From: Pyrocephalus nanus
Lineage: Eukaryota > Chordata > Aves > Passeriformes > Tyrannidae
DNA: 64,000 bases
Reading direction: 5' to 3'
Assembly: GCA_038380795.1 (NCBI GenBank)
Contig: CM076268.1
Location: 14,760,001-14,824,000, forward strand
In this document: one piece after another, positions 37,251 through 51,000 of the stretch
How positions within the stretch are numbered: the stretch's first letter is position 1
How the letters are laid out: every line of letters starts with the position of its first letter
Notes under the pieces: generated by a model
The model's database searches: none
What the model saw: only the letters and a program-made list of their open reading frames with translations
Told to the model about the DNA's origin: nothing
Translations under genes and position numbers: made by a program

Positions 37251-40200
37251 CAGGGGGAGGACAGAGCAACATGGGGTGTAATGCAGGAGTTGTCTGCTGA
37301 GCAGGTACCAGCACGGAGAGCTCCACTCTGTGGTCTGGTATCACCCTGCTCTGCTCTGCTCTGGGAGTGGGCATGGGAAAGAAATCTAGCAGGCACTGAG
37401 CAGCAGGAGATTGCTCAACAGCATAAAGACAGATGAAAATGCCGTGCTGTCTGCTAACAAAGAGTTGCAAACTGTTTCTGGTTATGGGGGAAGTTGGTTC
37501 CTCTCTACCCCTCTGGCTGGCAGACACCTCAGGGTCCCTGTGCTCTGCCTGCAGACAGCACAGATGGGGGAGGCAGCTTTGCTTTGCAGCCTTGCCCCAT
37601 GAGGCTAAAACTCCAGCAGCTTAGCAGCTCTGACAGAGATCTTTATTAGGACAACCCTGACATAGAGCCCAAACATGAGCACAAACAGCCAAAAAAATTA
37701 CCATCACGGCTGGACAGGCCAGGAGAAAGGCTCTGTTTGCTAACATGCTATTCTGCTCTGCACAGGCCATGCTAGAAAGGAGCTCATCCTGCCATCAGCA
37801 ATGGGCTTCTTAGTGCCATGCCAAACATTTGCCTTCCCTTCAACATTGAGGTGGATCCATACAGCATTGCTCCTAACTCTGTGTCTGCTCTGGCTGCCTT
37901 TTCCCCCAGCAAAGCAACCTCTACCAGTGCTGCCCAGCACCACTGCTTTCCTACCTGTTCTCCACATCTGCTTGGGCTGCCAACTGGCTTTCTACCTCAG
38001 TTTTCCAGGAAAAGCAGTGGTAAAAACAGGGAGTCCCTGTTTATAGCCTCTAATGCAAACTACAGGCTGGTGGGCAAAGCACATGGCTTACCTGCTCATG
38101 GCTTGGCTTACTGACTTTCCAACTTCGACTTTCTTCTGCCCCACCCTTACTATAGTGGTCCTTTCCCTCCTTATCCTTGTGCCTTCTTGATCTTCTGCTC
38201 CATCTGCACAGGTTCTCTTCTCCTGCTGTTTTTGAAAAAAACATCCCTTTGGAGACATGATCAGAAAAAGAAAAAATATTATACGTATATAAAGACAGCA
38301 GTAACCACATTAATACCTTTTCCTAGTTAAGCTTCATCCCACTGCATCCCTGCTTGTCAGCCAGTCTGAAAGTATCACACATTCAGGAGTGGGAATGACA
38401 TTGCACCTATCTGTAGCCAGGTAACAAGAATCAGCGAGGGAGGTGACAACTTCTCCCAGCACATGTAAGAAGAGAAGGCAAAGTAGTTGAAGCTGTGGCA
38501 TGAGCATGGGGAGCATGGGTATGGCAGGACAGCTCTTAACTCTACAGCAAGTCACATCTGGTGGTATTTTGCGGAACTGGCAGCCCACACAGCAGTGGGA
38601 AATGCCCTCACCTCCTTCACATCCCTGCTCCCAGGCCTGCTGGGTTCCCATGGAGCTGCTCCCTTCCCGGCCTTCAGCAACGAAGGCAATTGGAAAGACC
38701 TGGGCGGGTTTCCAGCACTAGCCAGTGTTACTTGGCAGCCAGAGTGTGCTAGGCAGGGCTATAGTAAAATAGCACAGGGCCCATGTTTGGTCTGTTCCCC
38801 CCTCCCCTTTCACTTCCCAGGCTGCTTTCCGTAGCCTGGGACAGCAGTGGCAGAGTTGGAACTGTAGTGCTGCCAAGGGATACATGAGGAAAGCTCTCAC
38901 TTCCTTATGGAGAAAAGCAACACTGATGTGAGAAACAACAGTAAAAAAGGAGAAATGCCAGACCATTAGAGCCTAAAAATGAGCCATTAGCAAAATCTTG
39001 TGTGGGTAGGGAACACATCTCACACACTACTAGATCTGGGAAGTTAGTCAGCCTTATCCATAGCATAGGGATGGAGGCAGCCTGTTATCAGGCAGAAGGT
39101 TTAAAGCAAACAAAAGGAAATAGTTTTGCACAGGAGACACGTTGAAATTACCTTGTCAAAGCTGAAAGTTACATGAATGCAAAAGAGGATAGGATGAATT
39201 CACAGAGAACAGGGGCACCCACAGCTATCAGATCCTGAGGCAGCCATTTGATCACAAATTTCTTTATGTATAGAAGAGAAGGATTATGACATTTCCCTAA
39301 CTACCCCTCTAGATCCTCGCCTCCCCCCCCCCACCCCATGCAGCTGGGGATGAATGCCAAAGCACTGCCTGTTTGATCTGACCTAGCATGACTCTTACAC
39401 GCTCTAGGAAAATGACATCCTAACAAAGCTTGATAAATTTGGACATGTTTAAAAACAATGATGAAAGCAGAAACAAACAATATAAGATGTTAGAACTTAG
39501 AAACAGTGCAGGAAGTAAATAAAGACTTAGTTTGGAAAGTATGGCTAATACATCTGGGATGGATCATACACCCCCCACCCCCCACCCAGATGTTCAAAAA
39601 TGGAGAAACCTTGAGGCAGTGGGAGAGGAAGCAGGAATGCTCTGTGCTACAGTGGCGAGAGTGAGAGGAGTGTGAATGTGAGCCCTGTCCCTTCTGTCGC
39701 TGCATGGCTGGTGGTCACAGGCAGCAAGGAGTCGATCCCTCCAGAGCCAGCCATGGAAAGACTCCATCTGATGGGTTCATTTTAGTTCTGGCCATATTGT
39801 TACCAGAGGAAGAATGGAAAATCTGAGGAAAGTTCAAGCTAATAGCCATAAGAATGAGCAAACTGTGGAGAGTTCATGCTGAAAGAAAAATAAAGACCAT
39901 GGCAAACATGTTTGCCTTGGCAGAGCTACAGCTGTGGCTGCACATGGAGACACGCAGCCCTGTGAACAAGGGGCACAGGCTCACCCTCCTTCACCTGTTT
40001 TGGGGGGTAGGAGGGTGGGCTGCAGTGCCAGCATGATACCAGTGGTGCTGCCTGGGGAAGGGAAAGGAAAAATGAGGACAGAGGACTGCATCCATCTAGT
40101 TAGCAGCAGGAGAGAACAAGCTGCTTTGAAGAGGTCAGGGTGAAGCTGAAGCAAGGAAAGATGGGGTTTGGCTACTAGCAGTAGTAGCCAATACTCCCTC

Positions 40201-43200
40201 CCTGGGAGTGAGGCCACCCGTGTGATTTGCCTAGAGCCTGGGAAAGACCACAGTGCCTTTCCCTACCAGGAGGGGATGCTACCATCCACCGTGAACTTCA
40301 GATCTGACCCAGAAGAACATCAAGGAACTGACAAGAGAGGAAATCACATCTCAGGACTTTTCCATGTTTAGTGCCAGAAGCTTCATTCCACTACTGGCAA
40401 ACTCCCATCTTCTGGAAAAGAGCACGAAAACTTTTCTGTCATAAGTTCAGAAGTCTTTATTATGATAAGCGTACAGAGACTTGTGTGTGCATCAAAACAA
40501 AGATCCATTTCTTCAGGGCTGGGCCACAGAAAGAAAACACATGGCCTGGGTGGCAGGAACTGTTGTCCTCAACGTGTCCCCCCAGCCCCTCCTACACAGT
40601 CTGTAGAGCCTGTGACAAAGCTGGCAGCCCTGCAGAGCCTACACATCCTTCCTGGCACAGAGCATGGGAAGAATTGGGGTGGAGAAGGAAGGGGTACACA
40701 TCCGGCTCAGAGCTGCTCTTGGAGAAGCCGGAGAGCCCTGGCCAGCCCAGACACTTCAAATCAGCCTCCCACTGCAGAGATGATGGCCCCGCTTCTGAGA
40801 GCTTCCTTTCAAGTGGAGGCTCCCCTGTGCTTTGCTGTAGGGCCAGAGAAATCAGCTGTGGCCCGTGCACAGAGGAGAGATAGCTTTATCAGGGAGGAGA
40901 GCCTGTGATGAGGGCCAGTTGTTTTCTGCAAGAGGTGAGTGTGCTGCAGGCAGCCAGGCTCTCTCCTCTGACGTGTTCCATTGTCTTTGCCCCACACCCA
41001 ACACTTGAGTGAACATGGGAGAGCTCACAGAAGTCATCAGTTCCAGCAAGACCAGACTGCTCCTGCACTATCCAAAACTATGAAATCCCCTGCAAGGAAC
41101 CTTCCCCAAAATGGACCTATCAACATTTGAACCCCAAACAGAGACATCTCACCTTGCTGCAGCACATCTCAGGGCTTCCTAGGAGCCCAGGAGAGCTCTC
41201 TCTTCTAGGAGAGACCAAGGTCTGGAGTCTTGGCAGCTCAGCAGTGCTGAATAGTGAATAAATATTTGCTAGACAAGAACATGTGGTGTTAAAAGATGCT
41301 TTACCCCAGAAAAGCAAAACAGTACAGCAGCTAGTGGCCAGAAATTAAAGCCAGAAGCTATCAAATTAGAAATAAGGCACAGATAATTATCAGCAAGGCA
41401 GATCAACTGTATTAACAAGAGAAGTGATACATTATTACTATCATATTTGGACGCTCCCTCCACTATCATTAATGGTCTTCCTGTACACATTGGGTGGCTC
41501 TGGAACATACATTTGAGCTGAATACAGCTGGGTCAGATACAACACAGAAGCAAATAAATGAATATTCATTAAATTTGAACGTTTTGACCAAGGATTTTGA
41601 GTAGCCTCCACGAATAAAGTCCTGCAATAACAGGAGAAATAGGGAGAAAAAAAAACTCACAGACTGTTCTGTGAAGGTTCACATACAGGCAGTGATATGC
41701 AAGGGTCCCTTCTTGACAGGATGCCTTCAGTCAACCAGTTCCTGGAGTCTCAGTCTGCTCAAGTGATTTTTCAAATATCATGTCTGCTGTCACCTTTAAA
41801 ATTCTAATTCTGGAGATATTGATTTATAAATGGGGTCTAAAAATCACAAGGTTTAAAAAAATTTAACATATTTTGTATTTATCTTAGTTTGGGGTCTTTA
41901 GGTTACACTCAAGTCACATTTAAAGCTTTAAAAAAAACCCCAAAACTGAAACCAAAAAGCAAGATAATTAAGATGGGAGGGAGTAAGTGAAGACACCAGC
42001 TGCTCACCTGGCTCTAGAATCAGGAGTTAACAATATTAATACTATGGGACTTGCAATAATGATACAAAACTTCTCACGGGTTCTGTATTTGCCCTTTTCC
42101 TTTGGCATAAACCCTTAGCAGGGACCAGAAAAGCAGACTGGCACAAGCTTGCTTTCCACACCAGCTTCCACATGGGGTTTCTGCATCAGTTTCTGAAATG
42201 TCCTAATGAATCTGCCAGTTCCCTTCATGGACACAACTCAGCAGCTGCCAGATTCCTCAGGAGAGGAACTGCCATTTTGCAGGTTTCCATGCTGTTCATG
42301 GGGAGAAAGGATGCACCAGCACGTGTGGGGAGCTTCTCTGGGGCATCTGCTTTGCTATGAAGACTCCATATGCAAGGAAGGTGGCACAAGACAGGGTGTG
42401 ATGCAAATGGGGCTGTCTGGGCAGCAGAAGCAGCTCTAATCACACTTTTCTCCGGAATGCCTTCCAGCCATGACCAAAAACTACCGTGAGTCTCTCATTT
42501 ACCTACCTTTGCTGAAAAAAACTGAAGGAAGACTGCACCTCTAGCTGAATTCCAACATCTCAATCTATTTGCAGATAAAACAAAAACTGGTGAATGGACT
42601 AACAGTGTGGTAAAGTATCATTTGTGGACTGAACTGAATAACCTGCTCAGGGGAATATTCTTTGAACAGTGTGTGTTTCAGTGGAGCTACATGGAAGGCA
42701 AAATAACTCATATTGAGAGACAGTGATGCACAATGTGGGACAGTAGCTGTTCTGGAATGCAATTACTGAGAAAAAAAAGAAGAGTTGCAATAGTCCAACT
42801 GGACAAAACAGCCTCAGAACTTTCTGTTAAGTGAGCAGACCTGGCCCTGAGATAGATAAATGGGGAACATTGAGTATAGTCCAAAACCAGAGGATATTAC
42901 TTTATACACACTATTAATGACTCTACTGTCACTCACTGATAAAAACTTTGGTGTCCCAATTTCAGAAAGATGTAAAACTTTTAAAAGAAGTGGAGTCAAG
43001 AGCTACAAGTGAGGTCAGCACAGAGCACTTTACAGATTGAAGATCAACCTATTTAATATGACATAATGACAATTTGCAAGCACCAACAAGGAAAAAGGGA
43101 TTTTTTAATGGCAGAGTTACTCAGTCCTTTGGAAATGGGCAGAACAAGGTCCAACAGAAGCTGAAGCCAGCTACTTCAGAGCAAAAATAAGACACAAATT

Positions 43201-44840
43201 TTTGGAAGAACAACGATCTGCCCAAAGATCTTAACATGGGAGAGAGTTGATTTTTCCCTTACCTTTAGGTCCTTCAATATATTAGGGCTTCTACTTCCAG
43301 GCATAAAGCAGAAATAACTGGGGGACATTTTCATGCCTGGACTGTTCCAAAGAATGGTCTGGGAGAGCATGAAAACTCTGAGTTCTGTGTCTGTGCTTGC
43401 CTAAAGGAGAAGGTGTTATTGGGTTTGCACATCCTGATCCCCTCCTCACTGCCTGCACCTTTGCTTGGGGAAACACGTGAAGCTATGTGTTTACTGTGCC
43501 TTTTTCTCTCTAATATCTGCTTTCTTTCAATCTCCAGCACTTACAGGCCATTAGGAGAAGAGATATCCAAGATTTTGTGGGAGGTAGACAGGCACCAGTG
43601 GTTTCTGAGTGTTTTTACAAAAATGGATTTCTGACTTACCTCTTTTTTTTTTTTTTTCTTTTGACCAAGGAGTGGAAAAATGGAAGAAAGTGATTCATAA
43701 ACCCAATCAGTGACATCATCCTAGTTGCGTGCTAGAAGATGGGCCTCAGTATGTGCACTCACAAGCCCTAGGTCTTATGGCCATAGGATAAGCCTATGCC
43801 ATCAGGGAAGGAAAGGCAAATTTTCACTAATTTTGCTGGTGGAAAGCAAAGTTAACCAATGCTGGTTAACTGCTGCCAGCTGTCTATGGGAATATTTCTT
43901 AATAAACATTTTCCCTAGATTGGAGGCTGCTGTATTATCAGCATAGTGACCCTGGATTGCTTTAGTGGGTCTATACCAGTAGGTACACTCATCACACCAG
44001 AGTCCCTGTAGGCATAAGCACTCACTACTGGTCAAGGACCCTTGGCCAGTACAAGCTGTTCCTGCAAAAAACAGGAAACTGGCTGGGAACTCGTGTCTTG
44101 ATGTACCCGAGGGGAATGGGAATGGCTCAGTGTGACAATGAGCCAGCTTTGGTCCAGCAACAACATCAGGAAGATGTGGGAAAAAGGCTTCTTGCCACCT
44201 GCAAAAGGAGCTGACAGCCATCAGAGCCCAGCTAAGGGCCGATGACCACCAGCACGCTCAGTTTCTTCATCCTCATCTCTTCTTTTCTCAGAGTGGCATT
44301 TGGGAGCCTGACCCACCTTCAGGGGCCAGCCAGGTGCAAGTGCTGTACCCAGATGTAGGGCTGCGAGAGCTCAGGGCGCAGGGAGGTGAGCAGAGGTGTG
44401 CTGGTGTGGAAAGGGCTCTTGGGAACAACTTCAGCAGAGAAGGAGCAGGATCACCCTGTGTGTGACAGCTCCCAAGAGCTCAGTGGGATGTGTGACCCTG
44501 AGATTACCCTTGCAGGAGCACTGGCTCCCAAAGATTGCTGCCACTTTTCTCCTTATAGTGCTGCACACAAGGCAGAAACCAACAAGCAGCAAAGTTTCAT
44601 TGAATGAAAGTACAACCCATTCAAGGAGGGGACACCAGCTTGTCTGTCCTTGGCAGAGAAAGGTGGCGAGCCTGATGTCCCAACATCTCTCAGTGCAAGT
44701 GCAAGTCAGAAGAAATAAATGCCCTTGTTGTACAGTCAGTAGCTTCAGAGAGAGGAACTCTGCAGTACAGTCTGCTCTGCTGGGGTCTCCTAGCCCTGAG
44801 CAGCCAGGGTGACATGGCCCCTCTCCTGTCCGGGTTCTTC
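37251..44840. other. Intergenic and/or long ENTPD1 3'UTR
   Basis: No gene was recognised between the CPN1 promoter and the ENTPD1 stop. There is no proximal minus-strand AATAAA after the ENTPD1 stop. The first ones noticed are ATTAAA near 43,055-43,050 and AATAAA near 40,460-40,455, so a long 3'UTR is possible, as in human ENTPD1. C-rich tracts occur at 39323-39340 and 39570-39589. An exon-like segment with splice motifs is at 38092-38203. Confidence 0.5.
39323..39340 (+). repeat. C-rich tract
   Basis: A run of ten or more C residues is followed by A and CCCC, so the minus strand carries long G runs. A similar tract, caccccccaccccccaccca, lies at about 39570-39589. The second has three G runs of five or six in quick succession on the minus strand, compatible with G-quadruplex folding. 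Confidence 0.8.
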
Positions 44841-45047
44841 CTAAACAATCCCCTTCTGCAGGCACTTGGGCTTGTGAAAGAGAAGCCAGGCAAACAGGAG
44901 CACAGACACCAGCACAAGGGAGCACAGCACCATCAGCCCCACGTAGCTGCCGTGGGAGAGAGGGGGCACAGCTGGCTCCTCTGCAGGGATCATGTTGGTC
45001 AGGTTCAGCATGTAGCCCAGGGTCCAACCTGCATCACTGCTACCGAT
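44841..45047 (-). CDS. ENTPD1: ENTPD1 exon 10 by human numbering (C-terminal membrane anchor)
   Basis: The acceptor is CTGTTTCAG|ATCGGTAG, and the stop TAG is at 44843-44841. The 68 residues include [20 protein letters not shown], nearly identical to human. They also include the hydrophobic anchor [20 protein letters not shown] and a short cytoplasmic tail ([11 protein letters not shown]). Confidence 0.95.
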   Translation of the reverse strand: MGSSDAGWTLGYMLNLTNMIPAEEPAVPPLSHGSYVGLMVLCSLVLVSVLLFAWLLFHKPKCLQKGIV

Positions 45048-48000
45048 CTGAAACAGAAGAGGAGCAGAATCAGCACTGGGAGGTGCGGGGGCTGCTTGTG
45101 GCCTTGCTGGGGCAGTGACCCTCCTGGGGATACAGGGCCAGGCTGTGCAGTAAGGGTGTGTATGGTAGAGCCTTTCGCACCACTATACAAACCTTTCCAA
45201 GGAAGTGGATCCTTTGCCAGTTATCGTCAGTGAATTCATAGCCATTTTCCAGGAGAGAGAGGATGTAGGCTCCAGAGAAGCAATATTCACTCAGGTACTT
45301 TTCTTTGATGCCATGATACATTGTCTTCACCTAGGGAAGGAGGCAATCACCAGGCTGTTAAACATACCTTCCCACTGTTCCAGCTTGTGCCTGAGCATTC
45401 ACTGCAGGTGATGGGGGAATCTTCCCCATCTTGCTTTGGAAATTAACCCCAGCCATTTATCCCACATCAAAGTATCAGCAGCCATAGTCTACTGCAACAA
45501 GCACTACTCACCTCTTGCCAAGGCCGAGCACAGAAGCTCTCAATGGTTCTGGTCACTTTGTTCAGAGGAACGGGGCTTGATTCACTGGTGAGGTTCAAAA
45601 AGTTCATCACAAAATAGAAAGCAGAAAAAGCCTGAAGAAGAAAGATTGTTTTAATCTGACTGGGCCTCCACATGAGCAGAACAGCAGAAATCCCATTAAA
45701 AAAAATCAATTTGTTCACAGATGGAGAAATATAAGAAGCAACATCACACACATAAGAGCAGGTATATTTTCAAGAGTGATGTCATTTCGAGACATAACCC
45801 CTCTCAACTGCTGAGAGGTGGAGGAAGAAATTATGGTATCCTGCAGAACTTCTGTAAGCTCTCTCCTTTACATGTGCCAGTGGCATACAGTGAACGCTGA
45901 TTGCCATCACAACTGTGATCCCATTTTGGCAACTGAATGAAGTGAGTGTGCAACCAATATCACCAGAAAGAGCAGAGGTGATGGTCTGAAAGGACTGTAC
46001 AGAGCCCCATCATATAATCCAGAGTCCAGAAAACCCCTCTCTGACCATGGCCAGTAGCTGATAGGTAGGGGGCAGTTTATGAACAGGGCAAGGGTGTATT
46101 AATAGTTCCCCAGAAAACCTCAAAGTCAGTGAAGACTTTCAGCTCTAGGACTGATGGTCAGCATAGTCACACATAATGTGTGTTCGGAGAGTGCACTGTC
46201 TCCTCATCATGTCTGGGAAGCAGAAAGGTGAGCTGACTGGTTTTAGTAGCACTCAATCACTTCTGGGTGAATTTCAAGTCTGTTTCCACCACTGACCTCA
46301 GGAGACAAGGTTTGTCAAGCAGAGTACCTGCCTGCAGCAGGCTCTCCTGCCTCTAGTGCTGGCCATCAGGAAGGACTGCTTAAAAAATGAATTAGTAAAT
46401 ACAGAACCCCAAGGAGATGGGTTAGAATGGGAACAGTGCAGTACTGGCAGGCCAGTATTTACTGCAGTAGCTCTTACATGTCTATCCTCACCACAAGGGC
46501 AGCACTAATTTTGTAGTTACGTGTACAAAAAGCCACCTTATAAATGATTTCCTGCCTCAGTCATGAAGAATGCACTGTAGCATTACAATGAGCTTCTGCT
46601 CTTCTGACTTTCTGAATTACAGCGAGTTGAAAACTGTTAAGACTCACCCCGAAATCCCCTTGTAATGGAGGTAGGTATATCCCATTGAAGGAGCAACTGG
46701 AGTAAGGACAGCTGGTTTTGTCGAAGAGTTTCTGGATGTTTTCTCGGCACTTTTGATAATCCCCCTCTCCCTCTATGTATAGCTGACTGAAAGGTAATTG
46801 CTTTCTCTTGTCTGATGTACAAGGGTTTTTGAAGAAGTCACTTATATTTATAGTCCTCTGATACCCCCGGTGAAAGCATGGGTCAAGGAGACTGCTGCTC
46901 TCCATGGTCTGAAAGTAAAAATCAACTCAAGCAGTTACACTTTGTTCTAGAGTAACACCCCAAGAAAGAGCCACAAGGAGTGGTGGCCCCAAAGCACTTG
47001 TCTCATCAAGTACATCACATCAAGGTGCACATATCAGGCCAAAGTGATGAGGATGGCCTAAGACACTGGCTTTGAGAGGAAAGATGTGGGGACTGCCACA
47101 GCCTCCCTGTAGGACCCCTGGGCAAACTTTCAGCCATAGTTTGTGAAGGTGCTGTTGATTTGGGATTCTCAGAGATGGTAAAATGTCGCCTCCCGAGTAC
47201 TTCAGTTAAATGCAGTTCTCTTGGTGTCCTGTGCCAAAGAATCAAGGCATCTCAGATTGGTAGTACTTCTGAAAGTATTGACTGTCACCTCTTTGGGCAT
47301 CTCATGCCCAGTTTTTATGGAGGACAATGACATTTTCCTAATCCAGACTAAGCAATGAGGCATTTAGCTGGAACACAGCAACTTTTACAGCACCAGTATG
47401 CCACAGATGGGAGGGTCCAGGGTCTCCACGTGCAATTACAGGTGTAGATATACTTGCCTGTAGGTCCCTGGCCAGTTTCTGTTGCAGAGCCTGGTCCTTC
47501 CCATAGCAGAGAAAGCTGTGTGTGTACACTTGATAATCCTTGCCATAGAGACGGAAGTAGAGCTGGTTCTCTGGAGACTCGGAAGAGATTTCCTTTGATA
47601 CAAAGGTAATCTGTGTTGAGGCTCCTCCGAGGTCTAGTGCTCCTGATGTCTCACTTGTGGATTTCAGGGAATGTAGAAGCTTTTTCCAGCCAGACTTTAA
47701 AAAAAAAAATTATTTTCAAAGTAAAACAGATATATCAGGCATGGAGAAGATTTTATTTTGGAGATAAAAATAAAAAAGAGAAAGACTTATGAGAAGAGAA
47801 GCCGAAGCACAGAACACAGAAAACACAGGAAGTCCTGGAGAGGGGCATGACATGAGAGCTGGAACAAGACACAAGAAAGATGCAGGCTTGTAAATGCAGA
47901 ACTTGGATCAAGTCATAGTGTTTGCAGGAGGACTAAGAATATGAAATGTAATACAATTGTTATGAGAAAAAGACAGCCAACTTAATGTTTCAGTTCCCAG

Positions 48001-51000
48001 ATGATTTATAAGCTCAACAGTAAAAAAATCACTGTCAGACTTTACAGACACAGAAGTATTTTAGATCAGTAAGTGAGAAGGACACTGTACCCAAACAAAA
48101 TTATTGAAGATGCTGGTATTTTATTTCAGTGCTTTAAGCCTGACTACAGTGGTGCAGCCTGTTATCAGGATGTACTCGCAGTAACTGCTGAGGCAAGATG
48201 TGCAGCTTCCTGATCCCTGGTAAATGGCTTACAAGGGAAGATAGTGCCTGCAACAGCTTCTTGCAAGACATGATTTACAAAGTGCTGCAAGCCAATTATT
48301 CAAACATACTTGCTACAGATATACTACCTGCTTGAAACTGCCCAGAAGGTAATTAATGGTGATCCATCCATAGGCCCCTTCTTCCTGACCAGTGATGATC
48401 CTGGCACCCTGGAAGTTGAAGGGAGCTAAGCGTAGTGTCTTCTCTACTGAGGACAAGACTTCGTCAGCTGCACTTTTATTCTCCAGCCTGGATGAATGGA
48501 AGAAAGAATGGAGTGACTCTGGCTGACAGCTCTCTGTAGTCTATGAGCTTTACTCTGAGTAGGCAGGCTGTAACTCCTCACCAAATGTTCATTATAAGAA
48601 AATAGTTATTCATATGGGTTATCCAGTTCCAGCTGGCCATGTCCCTCTCTGTCAACACCTTGACAGCACAGTTGCCACCAGGTCTGACACTTATAGACCC
48701 TGGAGCTGAGAGTGGTACTTGGAGCAGAGACCAGAGCTCTTGTTCACCTGGAGCATGTGTCCTGATAGGAACACTCTTCACCACCACCATTAGAGAAGAA
48801 ATCCAGAAGGTATCCCCAGGGAGATCTCCCAGGCAATATATACATAACATCAGCTCTGGGTTATAGCAAGACAAGAGTTCTGGGGCACACCCACGAAAAT
48901 CACAAATTAGAATTAAAGGACTATGTGATTATAAAGTTACCTTATCCTCCGATGGCCCCAGGAAGAGTCAAGATATGTGGGGAGTTACAAGATGGTTGGG
49001 CTCAAAAATTCTAGGTTAGGCCTAATACCAGATTGTGGGAATGTCTGAGCATCCCTTTGATGTGGGGGATGTCTAAGCATCAGCTTGGGCACTGCTGATC
49101 TCCTGGTGTCTCCGTGCTGCATCTGGATGCAGGAGATGATGGAAGGTTGGAGTGAGTGGCAATCTGGCAAGCAAGGGAAGAGCCAGGAGGACTCAGGGTT
49201 CAGAGAGGTCAGCTTCAGAAGAGGGTATCTGGACACTGTGAACTCTTAGTAGCCCCACAGAGCTTCCCTGGTGATCCCAGGTGCAGGTCTGCAGGAGAAG
49301 GGGACAGGCCCTGCAGTACCTGAGAAGCCGCATGCCAGCAGTTGCTCCGAGGTAGACAGGTGTCTCTTTGTGCTGCATTGAGGGAATCACCTCTTTTGCT
49401 TGTTGTAGGCACTGTGCCAGAGAGGGACCTGCATTCTCTGTGGCATGGGAGTAACCTGAGATCCCAGGGCCTGCAAGAAATAAAGACACTTCATTGTTCC
49501 AATTCCAGGCACAACCCCACAATGCTGCCATGAGCAGGTGTATTAAACCATATCACAGGCAGCAGTATCAGATTCAACCACCCCATTCCTGAGAGGCTTT
49601 AGAAGTCCTACAGAACCAACTAAACCCAATGCACAGGAGGATGGCCACAGTGCCCAGCATCTGCCACCTGTTCTCCAAGAAGCAGGCTATGAACCAGCAA
49701 TGAGGACTGCAGTGAAACAAACCGTTTCCTGAGCATGTCCTGAACAGCTGCAGACTTTTTTGAGTCTGCCTGGGAGTACCCTGGATCTGTGCCTGAAAAT
49801 CCCTGACCCTTCACTGTGCTGGGCCCTCAAGGGGCAGATGCTATCATTTGTTTGTGTACTTTACAGTCACACTACAACACTGGGTGTTTTGCAGCTATTG
49901 CCTTTCATGCTAACACAAAGAAAAATTCTTTGTCCCTCTCTGCCACATGTCCCCTGAACTGCCCTAGGCCCAGTGCCTGTGCAGCAGTGAAGCCCAGGCT
50001 GCACTTGCTCCAGGTTCCATATGCTCAGTGTGCTGCCCATGACATGGGATGGTGCAGTGCTGAGCAGCTATTGCAGCAGCTTGATAACAGCATGGCTCTT
50101 CCCTGCACTGCAGGGGCCTGAAAAGATCCCAGGCAAGTCTGACAACACCTTTCATCCCTTCAGAGTGCAATGATCCATGACAGTCTGTGCTGCTCCTTGT
50201 TGTGTGCACCCTTAGGCTTCATTTATGCCTTCCTGAACCATAAAATATCTACATAGCAATTAAATAGAATAAAAAATAAACCACAACATGCTTAAGTTGA
50301 ACAACCTTGGGCTTCAAGCCCAGTGCCTAGCTCGCACAGAAGCCTTGAAAAAGAGCAAACTATGCCCTCCCCTCTCACTGTCTGATGTTCATCAGCACTT
50401 CAGCAAGAGTGCATGATGACATTTTATTTATTTAAATGCATTCTTTGGTGTAGACCTTTCAAAAAAGCACTTACTTACAAGCATTCTAAAAACAAAGGAA
50501 AAAGTGGATCCATTTTTCCCCCAGGAAGGTCAAACATATACAGCTCCCCATGGGAAGAGGTGGGATATACATTAGCTCACAGATTACAGAATCAGAATAC
50601 TCACAGGATATTCTGAGTTGGAAGGGACTCACAAGGATCATCAAGTCTAACTCTTAAGTGACGTAACACTGTTTCAATATTGGCCTCTTCTTCCGGGTTT
50701 CTCCTCCCCCACCCTTTGACTGCATTATCTCTTCTTCATCCCATTCCCCTTCCATAGCTCCCTTTCCTCCTCTTACCTTCAACTTTACACACCTCCACCT
50801 GCTTCACCACCCCAGTGTCGTTCTCCTTCTCTGCTGGCCACTCGTACACATAGAGGTTAGTGTGGGACGATCCCGCATCCAGCACAATCCCATACTGTGG
50901 GCAAGACAGAGCCACTATCACACCTGAGGCACCAAACCAGACACAGAATGTGCTGGCCTCCACACACGGGGGGACCAGAAACGAACAGCTTATCTGGCAG

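Noticed and set aside
36569..37300. A 243-codon plus-strand frame divergent from CPN1
   Set aside because: It arises from GC-rich promoter sequence, is low-complexity, has no recognisable family and overlaps other open frames.
43802..44221. A 139-codon minus-strand frame with several cysteines just past the ENTPD1 stop
   Set aside because: It gave a faint impression of a retroviral or zinc-knuckle protein, but no motif is complete and no terminal repeats or neighbouring retroviral frames were found.
47452..47457. The ordinary GT donor GCAA|GTATA for the ENTPD1 exon
   Set aside because: It would leave one base and shift the frame of the next exon, whose sequence clearly matches ENTPD1 in phase 0. 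The GC donor keeps the frame and the residue count.
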